This document shows, one piece after another, positions 35,749-45,970 of a stretch of DNA of 64,000 nucleotides. Positions within the stretch are counted from its first letter, which is position 1, and each line of letters starts with the position of its first letter. This DNA comes from Blattamonas nauphoetae (Eukaryota > Preaxostyla > Oxymonadida), in NCBI GenBank assembly GCA_033064195.1, contig JARBJD010000018.1:248001-312000 (forward strand). Direction: 5' to 3'. The translations under genes and the position numbers were made by a program. The notes under the pieces were generated by a model. The model had not been told where the DNA came from. It did no database searches and saw only the letters and a program-made list of their open reading frames with translations.

Positions 35749-36267
35749 AAACCTTGGACCAGATTAAAACAAGTCGAGATTTGGATTGAAGCTTCGTCCC
35801 TGCACTTTAAATCAGAGAGTGAAATGTCAAAGAAGGTAAGAAATCCATCGCTGATAGATTCTTTGAGCACCTGAGGAGTTTTTTCAAATAGAAAGAGCGG
35901 AGACCTTTCAGATTTTCGCGATTTGCTGTGTCGCTCTGACTATCCTCAAAACAACTCGCTGAGAAGCCAAGTGAGGACAAAACGTTATTTTCATTGGAGT
36001 TCTGTCCGTTATTATTGATTTCTCACATCTGGATTGGTCGTAGTCGAAATGCCGATTCTCCAAGCGTGTGTGATCAGTTCTTCATGGCAGTTCGTTCAAA
36101 GGGACAGTCATGACTTGTTTTGATGGATTCCGCGTATTTCTCTCTCAAAGGTGATGAAAGAGATGGACATGACGTGAAAAGGGGATGGGAGACAAGATCT
36201 CATAAAATGAAGTTATGGGCCTCTGATGAACTATAGTTGGTATTACTGATGAACTATAGTCAGTCCC

Positions 36268-37852
36268 CGAGTGCCACAAGTGAAGATGGGTGAGAGTCGG
36301 TCGAGGCGTCTGAGAGTTGGATGGGGGAGTTGACGATGTCGACTAAGCGATGGGATAGAGTTGACGAGTTGGTTCTCGACTGAGCAAACCACTTTAATAT
36401 CGTTGATGTGAAAACCCAAGCAGCGGCGATCAATTTTTGATTGATTCATGTCTGACTCGAGCTCGACTCTGTCTCGTTCTTCGTCTCCTTCCATCTCCAA
36501 TACAGCGTTGTCCACAGTTCCGTCCCGTTTGCCCATCAGTGCTGTATCATTTCTGTCGGGAGAGAAGAGATGCTTCGAGAGACGTTGTGATTGAGGCTTT
36601 TCTGAACTGGAGTGTGTACCATCCGCATTTGTCTCACCCTCTCCTCCGCTCCACCCACAAGCCCCTCGCTCCCTCTCCCCATCACCACGCCATCTCTCCC
36701 TTCCTCTCCCCTCAACTCGAGCCCTCCCACACACACTTCACCACTCTCTCCAATCTTTCGTTCAGGAAGGGGCGATGATTTCAGCATCACCTCATCAATC
36801 GGTGTTGTTGGTGTGGCTCCGATTCATTCCCAACCGAGACCAGCAACACTTCTGTCAAATCCACGACTCCAGATCGAGCATCAGAGGATGTGTGGGGCGA
36901 AGGTGGAAAGGGGAGAAAGTGGAGAGGTGGATATGTTGCGGTGCAGTTCTCGTCGAGCGGTCGCTGTGTCTACTCCGTTTGCCGAAGAGGAGACCCTGCG
37001 AACGAGGACGACGATGGGTTGGAGTGCATCGACGGCTCATTCGACAGTTCGTTCGCTTCCCAGCACATGTACTCTTTGTGCCTCACCCCCATCCCATCTG
37101 AAGACACGATACACGACACTCCCTCCCCCCTCCACTTCTTCTCCTCCTTCTCCTCTTTCAAACTTGCCTCGTCCGACGCAAGAACAGCGAAGGGAGGCGA
37201 GTGTGTTGGGTTGGGTGGGTTGAGAGAGGAGGGCCGTTCATCGTTCTCGTCGTGACTCGCTGTGAACTGCGACACTGCGATCGTCTCATCCTTCGATTCC
37301 TCGCCACTCGCCAGTCATGTCACTGACAAATAGGGTACCGCTTCTTGGTCGATCCTGTCCGTTGAAGTGCTGTGGTTAGTTTGTTTGACCCTCACCGCAC
37401 CTGGTTTGTTCGGTTGAGTCTTCTGAGAGTCGAAGGAGAGGGGAACTTTGGAAAAGAGGGCTGAAGATTGACATTTGAGCATCCCACTGAAGATATGCTG
37501 TGTTTGGGATGTGAAGGTTCTTTGAATTGTTGATTCAGCTTATCCAATACAAATGGGTCGATTCGCTTGATGCATTTTAGGCGATCCCTACAATCCCAAC
37601 GAGGATGACACGGCGATCGTTTCGTCTCATCTCTCCATGTTCGCTCATTTGAGTTTGGTGGATGAGTGGAAGGGACAGACAGACACTTCACTAACTTCAA
37701 TCACGACACAGCTAGTATCAACGCGTCGAGGAGAGATGAGAAGCGATGAAGGGATAAGCGAGAGTGAGGAGAGGAGTGTTCGATCAGACGAGGCACAGTT
37801 TGACACAACTGGAAGAGCGAAGAATGTGGTTTCGACAGATGACCAACTTTGA
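36268..37852. other. Degenerate block upstream of the 3' end of copy D
   Basis: Shares pieces with 29.45-31.08 kb: a minus-strand segment at about 36430-36560 (RDGTVDNAVLEMEGDEERD, then DRRCLGFHINDIKVVCSVE) and a plus-strand segment at 37595-37850 (NEDDTAIVSSHLSMFAHLSL, then DEWKGQTDT). A proline/serine-rich plus frame (36612-37223) covers low-complexity CT-rich DNA and is probably not a gene. Confidence 0.4.
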
Positions 37853-38869
37853 TCATGGTTCGTCCGCATTCAATGCCTGTTCGACTCGGAAGTATTTTGT
37901 ATTGTTTTGAATGTTCTGACTGGTGTCCACTTCGATCCCCACCACTCGCTGTTCGAACGCATCGTCCCACCCTTCTTCTCTCAAACGCACTTCTCGTCTT
38001 TTCTGCCACTCTGGCTTGGCTCGATTCCATTTGTATGTACTGTTCAGCATGCTCTGGAAGACTCCCTCAAAATGTTCTTCGTTCTCCATCTCGACCATCG
38101 TTCGCATTTCCCATTTCACAAGTTCTGACACGAAGTCGGCATCGTGTTCGTCGGATCGAAGTTCCATGTTTTTGATGTGATGGTGGATCTGACAGAGGCA
38201 ATTCTCGAGTTCAGATTTGTCTTCTTCCTTCAGAATGAGTTTGTCCGAAGTGTGGAAGATGAAAATGAGGAATTGTTTGGCTGGCTCGAACACTGAAACA
38301 CGACAGAGACGATACTGCTTGAATCGAGTTTCTTCATCGTCTCCTTTCTGATGGAATATCCTCCAGATAAAGCCGATGTGATAGAAAAGAGTGTCGGACT
38401 CGGATAGTGGAAGAGAAACAAAGTCGACTGTTTCTAACATCCGACCAACAAGATTCGCTGTCATGAACTGTTCCTTCATCCACGGAAACACAATAACGAT
38501 GCTTGATAGAGTTGAGATGGTTTTCTGCCTGATGTCTTTGTCGTTGAGCCTGAGAGAGTTGAGAATGAGGTCAGGGAAGGATGGATCGTCGAGAATAACT
38601 GTTTGGAAGGAAGATTGGTGGTGTTCTGGGATTTCGAATGTCAAATTGAAGAAGAAACTCCATCCTTGGTGAAGAAAGGATTTACATCTCTTTCGTAGTT
38701 GTTTAAGAGAATCAGCAGTTTGTGTGTCAACTCCACAAACCAATGGAGTGGTTGGAGAAGAGTCGGTGTGAAGAGAAGCGATGAGATTGTCGATGCTCGA
38801 AATGTTCGAGAGAATCGTTGTGAGAGCTTCTTTCACGAAGAGAATGAAATCACGGATGATCTCAGAATC

Positions 38870-41800
38870 GGTTAAGTATAGGCGCAGATCCGATTTTCGC
38901 TACACACAGATCTAAAAAAAGGGATACGCGCAGATCCAAATGGATACACGCAGATCCAAAAGGATCGTTGATTGTTTTGTGCTTACCATATCCAATTCAT
39001 GTCATTTCACTCTGATTGCTCACAATTCTTTTTTACTCTCACATACTTTTCATAAATCTAATTTTGTAATGTCGTCATTCGAGAATGTTGATCTTACCAT
39101 CACCCGTCTCTCGATTGATGTTACAACTCCAAATCAGAGTCCAATATTACTTAGCTTGGTATGTCATTTTCCCACACTGACCATATTTTTCCCTTTTCTT
39201 GCACATGGATCACGCTTTAGGCTGTTCTGTGTATCCATTTGATTGCCCACCTTTTCCTCTTCATTGTCTGCTCTTATTCTTAAAATATTCACGTACCTCA
39301 ACTCTTTGCTCTTTCATTCCTCTGTTCTCGCAGGATCTGCATCTTTCTCTTCATCCTACTCCTCCTCTTCTCTCGAAACCATCTCGATCCTCATCAGGAT
39401 CCTCCTCAACGTAACTTGGGTGATATCTGTCTTGAATGATCAACAAGTGATCCAGATGATCAGCAACTTAATGTAAATTTGACAACTTTCCTGATCCATC
39501 GCGATCCTGCTTCTTCTGATGCCACTCGTCAAAATTTCGTTCTGATGTTGGCGTTTGGTGAGTCTTTTCCGTGAAAATGAAATACCAGCACCGGATACGG
39601 CTTGGATGAACGATATTTTCGCTTAATTATCCGCCTCCACAACAACAGGCTGTGAAACCGACCCAACCACCAAATTGAGCCCCTTCACCAGTTCCACGAG
39701 CATCCACTCCTCAAGCACAGAACAATGTTCAGTCAAAAGAGCGAATGGAGGCCGAACGCAGAGTGGAAGAAGCCAAAGCCAGACAAAGAGAGATCTTAAG
39801 ACAACAAGCACTCGAAAAAAGAACGGCAGAGAGCAAAAGATGAAGGAAATGAAAGCCAAAGAGGATCGAGAACACATGATTTGTGAAGAAGCTCGTCGCA
39901 ACTTTTTTAATCAACAGGAACAGGCCCGACGGAACAAAATGACAATTGATGCCCAAATGGATGGAAGCAATGCTCCCCCTTCGCTTCCCCCATCACAATA
40001 TTCTCAGCCCTCCCCTCGAAGATTATTTCATCAAACCAAAGCAAGCTACTTCACCTGCAAAACCTAAAAAGGCTGTTGCAAAGGCAGTTCGAAAGAAATC
40101 AGTCTCTCCACGCCCAACATCAGCTCCTTGACCAAGTTCAGCTGCTCCTGCACCCAAACAGGCTCCACCGAAGAGTGCAGAGAGAAGGTCACTCTCAGCC
40201 AGGCGTGTCACTCCCACAGTCGCCGATCGACCAAAGACCGGCTCACCTCTGTCCGATCGCCCCAAAAGCACCGACAAACAGAAAATGCAGAAATTGGAAG
40301 ACCAATTTGGGGAGTTGCAGGGAATGCTTCAACGAGCAGCCTCGCCAGCTCCGTCTCAGCCACGCTCAGCCCGACCGAGGACACCGACCGGCGTGTCATT
40401 ACAACAGTCGAAAGAGACGAAACCAGCAACACCGTCAAAACAGGTTTCGGAGCAGTTGGGAGTGGGAGTGTCGACGATGGTGTTGAGTGACATTGACAGG
40501 CAGTTTGAGGAAGAGGAGAGACGGCTCAGGGAACAGAAGGAGGGAAAGGCGGTGGATTTCAAGATTCAGGCGTCGTCGACGATGATGAATGAGATCGACA
40601 GGCAGTTCGAAGAGGAAGAGAGACACCTCCAAGCGGAAGAGAAGCAGCGGCGACGAGAGGAACAGATGGCAGCCATCGCCGCATCCGTCCAGCCAGTTCG
40701 GAAGATGAACAAACTCAAAGTGAACGCCAACGCGAAGAAGGGTCAGCGGAAGAGCTCAAATTACTTGGAAGATCACGCGATGATGGAAGCAAAGGCCAGC
40801 GACGTGAAGAACGGTGCAGACCGCGTTCGGAGGTTGTTGTTGGGAGAGGACGAGCAGAAGGATTTGGATGAAGGTCCGTGCGGAGTGAAGATTGTGCGGA
40901 GAGGGGAAGTAATGAATCGAATTAAGCAGCTGCACAACAAAAACAAAGTGGACGACAAGAAACAGCGGGAATACGAAGAGAAACTGCAACAGCTCGAGTT
41001 GGAGAAGAAGGCACAGGCAGGCGACAAACCGTGGCTGACGAGAGGGAAGTCGAAAGAGGAGAAAGCGCTGGAAGAAGAGAAGCGGAGGATCGAGCAAGAG
41101 ATGAAGGACGATGAGGAGGCCGAGCGGTGGAAGGTGGTGAAGGAGGCGCAGATGAAGGAGAGGGAGACGCGAGACGCGGAGAGGAAGGCGTTCCAAAAGC
41201 TGATTGCGAAGAAGAAGAAGAAACAGAATCGGAGTCACTCGGTCGGCGACGAGGAAGATGTTGTGATTCTCGTCGCCCCAAATCGAAAACCAGTCCAGAC
41301 GACAGAGATTGTGGAGCAGAAGAAGGAGGAAGTGAGCATTGATGTGGAAGTGCTGGTCTCATCCAAATCGCCACAACGCCCATCCTCAACAAAGAAAACA
41401 CCAGCTCGTTCGTCTTCAGCCCGCTCAGGCTACTCCAAAGAAGGCCGCAGCTGCTTCGAAGGAGGGCAGCCCACAAGCAACACACACGCCTCCGAAAATT
41501 GGGTCGTCGAAAGGGAAGGTCGAGCGGGAGAAAGAGAAGCGGAGCGAAAACGTGCAAAGGTCGTCGCCGTTCGCCAATGTGGAGCGAGGAGAGTGATAAC
41601 TCATCCAACTGTAAACGACCAGATAATGGCAATTTTGGTTCATCTATGTTCAATCAATCATGACAGGCGTCCTTTCGATCTACGGATTCTTTCTCAAACA
41701 ATGCAAACACAACCACCTCGTCACTCAACCCCCTTTCTCCCCTCCAAATTAACACAACAACAATTCAATCCACTACTACATTATTTTTGATCTTTTTAAT

Positions 41801-42209
41801 ACCATAGAAGCCGCTATGTTGTCAAATTGAACGCATCCAATGCCGAAGGCCAACACACTCCATAACCCTTGGTCTTTGTCACCGTAGTCGGGTATATTAG
41901 CATTATCATGGATCACAACCAGAATTTCCAAGATTTCATCCAGTGTAGTATCTTTAAACAGCAATTCACGACAGTCACTTTTTTGGAATCACCTTGCATA
42001 ATTAATCAACTGTTTTCAATCGATTTGTTATTCTGAAAGATGTTTGAGAGTAAATCAGTCTGTATTGAAGTTTTCTGAGACATAAACCAGTCATAAATTC
42101 AAACAGAAACAACAAAGGTTTAGATCTGCGTGTATCCATTTGGATCTGCGCGTATCCAAATTTTTAGATCTGCGCGTAGCGAAAATCGGATCTGCGCCTC
42201 TACTTAACC
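38870..42209. mobile_element. Mutator-like element carrying a host-like gene (Pack-MULE type)
   Basis: An exact 9-bp duplication CTCAGAATC lies at 38861-38869 and 42210-42218. Terminal inverted repeats of about 85 bp begin GGTTAAGTA[T/G]AGGCGCAG, and each contains repeated GCGCAGATC/ACACGCAGATC motifs. Long TIRs with 9-bp duplications are the standard signature of MULEs. No MULE transposase (DDE with SWIM zinc finger) is seen in 3340 bp. The inside carries a plus-strand coding region at 39640-41600. The target duplication is perfect, so the insertion is young. Confidence 0.85.
39640..41790 (+). pseudogene. Coiled-coil protein gene captured in the Mutator-like element
   Basis: The main frame is 40285-41790 (501 codons), with strong coding character to about 41420. 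A first domain-like repeat, DIRQFEEEERR-type (DIDRQFEEEERRLREQKEG, then EIDRQFEEEERHLQAEEKQ), is followed by a long Glu/Lys/Arg coiled coil (EEKLQQLELEKKAQAGDKPW; EAERWKVVKEAQMKERETR). Upstream pieces in two other frames (RMEAERRVEEAKARQREIL near 39750; EARRNFFNQQEQARRNKM near 39890) fit the same protein. Near 41425 the likely frame changes to one ending SSPFANVERGE at 41596. The type resembles the coiled-coil tails of large protist kinases or cytoskeletal proteins. No catalytic domain is present, so it is a truncated, frame-broken capture. Confidence 0.6.
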
Positions 42210-43421
42210 CTCAGAATCAACCTGAAATGACGAAAAATGAGGACAAGAGTCACGACACACTTTGATTGGGGGAGTTGCATTCAAAAGAAGAGTGAGGAAG
42301 AGAAACGAATTTGAACAGAAGTCAAGCAAATGTGTGATTTTGAATGGATCGTCTTTCGAGACTTTGATGTATTTTGGGAGGTGTGAAGGATCGGTTGGGA
42401 GATTGGTTTGGAATTCGGAGAAAACGATTCGGAGTTTCTTTGTCAGAGCAGCCAGGAATGAGAGACCAGAATATTGTTGGAGGTGGAAAGAGTATGGGAA
42501 GATTGGTGAGGGGAGAAGTGTGAGAGCAGGAGGATCTTGTTTGATGATATAGTAAAGAGCTTGGTGAGAGTTGAGGGCGATTCTGAGGTGAGGAAAGAGA
42601 GAAAGACGAGCCAAAGTGGAGAGAACAGCTGAAGGAGGGGATGATGCACCGAATTTGCGGAAAGTTGTAACAATGAGGCCTTTGTGTTGGAGAAAAAGCG
42701 AGTCGACACTTTCAGGTTTAAAAAAGAGTGATTCCACGCAAGAACAACACTGAAAACAAATGAAGAAGATGAAAGAATGGAACACACTGATTCCAATGCA
42801 GCACATGAAGACCAATCTCCAAATTCCCTGATCACGAAAGAAGCGATTTCAGACGAAAGCGAAGAGCGAACGAACGAGGGCGATTTCGAATCTGAAAGAA
42901 AGCAAGAAAGCAAGAAAGCAAGAAATGAAGACATCCATCATCACAACCAAGAAAACCACAAACAAAGAATCGAAACCAATTTCATCAGTTCAGCCTGAAA
43001 TCAAAGCCACAATCAACAATCAACAAAACAGAAAACGAGACCACAAGTCCAGGTGAGTGTGCGACACAACACAATGGAGACAGAAATCGACACCAATCAT
43101 CGAAACTGTCATCCGACCTACTTTCTGAAACACATCCAAACAATCCAAAACATCCAAAACAAATCGATGAAGAAATCAAGAATACACACCAGATGCCACT
43201 TTCTGCAATGTTCGGAGTGTCTCCACAATAATATCTTCATCGTCACACTGTAATACTTCGAGAAGTGACGAGATATTCGTCTGAAGAATCGAGAGAAAGA
43301 TTTGAGCGATGGAGAGCAATACATGATTCCATTCCGCTGAACTGATCAGATCACTTCGGGAATGTTCTTCAGCCAATTCCGAGGATGGGACATGGTTTCT
43401 CCGAAATTCCTTCACTTTCAT

Positions 43422-44074
43422 CTAAGGCGCGATTTGAAAATCTCTTAATGGGTCGTGTTTGGATTTGAGAAAATATTGTTCTGTTTCTATCCACAGTACT
43501 TGAACGACCTTATAAAACCAATATTTCAAGGAAAAGCAAAATCTCGATGTCATTCCAATCATCGTGTCCAAAACTAACCACAATGGGTCTGATCTTTGTT
43601 AATCGTGAAACCTGAGTCATTGAATTGTACACCAAACTATTATTGATGCTTTATAAGCTTGTATCGGGGAATGCATTTATTCTCAAAAAAAGTGTCCTAT
43701 ATCGAATGCTTGCTGAGATACCAGAGGAATTAAGAAAAACGAAGAAAGAAGTGTGGTGAATTGAAAATGAGGACAGAATATGAACTGACAAGAGGAGAAA
43801 TGAGTCCATTCACAATTGAGCCAAGTTGTGGTCGGAGGTTCTGATTGTCGACGAAACATAGTTCGATCAGTTCTTTCATTTCGGTGGTCTTCACTTGCGA
43901 CAGATCCGTCGGACAGCATTCACTTTGACAAACTCCCCGAAAGGCACTCGTCCAGCTTGACTTCACACAAGACGATGACAACACGAGGAAGTCACTCTTG
44001 GCTTCCAATTATGTGAGATCTTCGTTTCGATCGTCGTTCGACAGTTCTGCTTCATTCACATTGTTTCGGTCGCC
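43422..44074 (-). pseudogene. Upstream block of copy D with a kinase-tail-like remnant
   Basis: Paralogous to 33.3-33.8 kb. Minus-strand 44008-43740 reads VCQSECCPTDLSQVKTTEM and IELCFVDNQNLRPQLGSIV. The same caveat applies: it resembles the end of a kinase C-lobe, but no other kinase motif is nearby. Around 43500 a conserved frame (YWFYKVVQVLWIETEQYF) precedes the type-2 start of copy D. Confidence 0.35.
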
Positions 44075-44699
44075 GGCATGTATGAACCCTGTAGGGCTTT
44101 GGAACCCTGTAGGGCTCAGGAACCATGTTGGGCCTGAAAAGGAAGCCTGTAGGGCCTGACAGGAACCCTGTAGGGTGTTTTGGAACTCTGTAATGATGAA
44201 AAGATTAACACATGATTCCTACTTCGTTGATCGGGCATTTTTCTATCTTTCTCTTCGTTTCATTCTTTTCAGCAATTCTTGCACTCTTTTCCTGATACTT
44301 TTGCCATATCACCTTGAAAATTCAACTCAATTTTCCGAAAAAATGATTACTTGTCGTGATCCATGATCGAGACCACAACAACAATTTCAGAGATTTACCA
44401 ATCAAATGGACACTATTGTCACTAATTCCATTTCATATCGCATGTTTTCACCTTTTCTCTCCGTTTTTTCTGAGTCTACGACCAATATACTCTGCAGATC
44501 ACGAAATGAGTGTCTGTCCAACAATGTTCGAGAAACCACAAAAGTTCCTCCGAACCGATTTTCAAAAGAAATCAGAAATGGATAGCTCTCTGTCAGATGT
44601 TTGTATTTTTGCATTATCCCCCCTCTTATAGTACCTCTCTCTCACACACTTGCTCGAAGCCCTACAGGGTTCCAAAGCCCTACAGGGTACATACATGCC
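44075..44699. mobile_element. hAT-like MITE with palindromic CCCTGTAGGG repeats
   Basis: An exact 8-bp duplication CGGTCGCC lies at 44067-44074 and 44700-44707; the empty site is intact in the paralogous block near 33780. Inverted ends of about 36 bp start GGCATGTATG. The motif ACCCTGTAGGGCT is repeated five times in the left end and twice, inverted, in the right end. At 625 bp without a gene this is a miniature non-autonomous element. Confidence 0.85.
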
Positions 44700-44924
44700 C
44701 GGTCGCCTCCCACTTTCATGTTGGGAAGACAGCCATTCGGAGATCTGATTGGTCGTTGGAGGGTTTCACAATGTCTGTGCTCGTTTTCAAGCGCAGACAC
44801 TCACATTCATCCGAAAGAATGTTGTGTCGAGACTGCCCGGTCAGAATCGCTGTTTTATCACTTCTTGTTGGTTCATTGGATCGAGCTGGATGGATTTTCC
44901 GAAACAGAAAGTGTGGGATGCACG

Positions 44925-45796
44925 AAGGGCAAGAGGAATGGAAGGAGAAGTTCTTTGAGGTGAACGACGACATGTCCGTGCCGTTCATGTTGTTTCGCGA
45001 GGGTCAGAAGTGGGCGTCGCTGATAGCATCTGTGATCTCGTCTGTGTTGCACTGCGGGGTGATGCTCATTGGATGGTTCTTCATGGACGTGTCGAAGCTG
45101 TCTGTAGCAATCATGTCGTGCATGACGTTTTCGAATCTGGGTCTGCAGCTGATCCAACAGACAGTGGATCTGGAATCGAAGATGACGTCGTTCGAGCGAG
45201 TTGACTTCTATTCGACGAAGCTGCCTCAGGAAGCATCGACGCACGAAGTGGAAGTGCCAGAAGAGTGGCCAGCGAAGGGAGACATCCGATTTGAAGAAGT
45301 GAAGTACAAATACCGTCCTGGTCTGCTGTTCGTGCTGAAGGGGGTGAACTTCGACATCACGGGAGGGGAGACGATTGGGGTGTGTGGGCGAACAGGAGCA
45401 GGGAAGTCGTCGCTTCTGTTTGTTCTGTTCCGACTTGTTGAGCTGGACCCGAAGCTGGCGCCGAAGATGATTGACATGAAGACAGGATTCCCAGTTGATG
45501 CGGACCCGAACGAAGAGCCGAACAGCGGGCGTATTCTGATTGATGGAGTGGACATCTCGAAAGTGGACATCCACCGTGTGCGAAGCTCGGTGGCGATCAT
45601 CCCGCAAGACCCGACGCTGTTCACAGGAACGGTCCGATACAACCTGGACTTGGGAGGGAAGGCATCGGACGACCGGATCTGGGAAGTGTTGGAGATGATT
45701 GAGATGCGAGAGATTGTGGCTGGTCTTCCGCTTGAGCTGGACTCGCAGGTGGCGGAGGGAGGAAGCAACTTCTCGGCTGGACAGCGACAACTGTGA
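44925..45796 (+). pseudogene. ABCC/MRP-type transporter fragment, truncated at both ends
   Basis: The frame reads through the last two membrane helices of the second membrane domain (WASLIASVISSVLHCGVML), the linker (QQTVDLESKMTSFERVDFYS) and most of nucleotide-binding domain 2. That includes an A-loop region YKYRPGLLFVLKGVNF, Walker A GRTGAGKSSL (about 45390-45420), Q-loop IIPQDPTLFTGTVRYNLD and signature FSAGQRQL. TGA follows immediately at 45794-45796, so Walker B, the D-loop and the switch His are missing. The 5' side joins, near 44925, to sequence homologous to 33960-34000, with no membrane domain 1. Full-length relatives are about 1300-1500 aa. It cannot hydrolyse ATP and is probably a segmental-duplication relic; the parent gene should exist elsewhere. 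Confidence 0.85.
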
Positions 45797-45970
45797 GCCA
45801 AGTTCGATTCGAGTCTAGCTTGAATCGTACCTATCTTCCTTCATGTTCTCGTCGATATCATCCTTGTTCCTCTCCCACTGGGTTTCTTCGATGAAAGATT
45901 GATCAATTAGAATAATGAAATGATTGATGAGTTTTAGGTGATCCCGGTTTCGTCAGACAACTGACCATCA
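45797..45970. other. Short spacer between the ABC fragment and copy E
   Basis: Junction sequence. Homology to the 3' flank of other family copies resumes near 45950 (GATCCC, GACAACTGACCATC). Confidence 0.4.

Larger units (their letters stand above)
34337..36267. mobile_element. Possible hAT-like element related to 24122-25464, with cargo
   Basis: The right end, read inward from 36267, is GGGACTGACTATAGTTCATC, nearly identical to the ends of the 24122-25464 element, including the doubled GTTCATCAG motif. The left end at 34337 (GGGAACGACTATATCTCATC) is a diverged version. No exact target duplication was found; both flanks start with CGAGT. The two ends could therefore belong to different copies. 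It contains a nested small TIR repeat at 34388-34790 and a captured coding fragment at 34980-35748. Confidence 0.5.
37853..43421 (-). pseudogene. Family copy D, split by a Mutator-like element
   Basis: Exons: 43421-43323 (type-2 start MKVKEFRRNHVPSSELAEEH), 43280-43190, 42891-42788, 42749-42261, then exon 5 from 42221, which is interrupted after 12 nt by the 38870-42209 element and continues 38869-37853 to the stop (QALNADEP). Apart from the insertion the frames are clean (KEALTTILSNISSIDNLIAS; DDPSFPDLILNSLRLNDKD). Intron sizes are 42, 298, 36 and 37 nt. The copy was likely functional until the insertion. Confidence 0.8.

Noticed and set aside
36612-37223. 203-codon Pro/Ser-rich plus frame
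   Set aside because: It follows a CT-rich low-complexity tract, and the paralogous block at 29.4-31.1 kb does not keep the frame.
40922-41653. 243-codon minus-strand frame
   Set aside because: Mirror of the coiled-coil gene on the plus strand; Leu/Ser/Arg-rich peptide as expected from reversed Glu/Lys codons.
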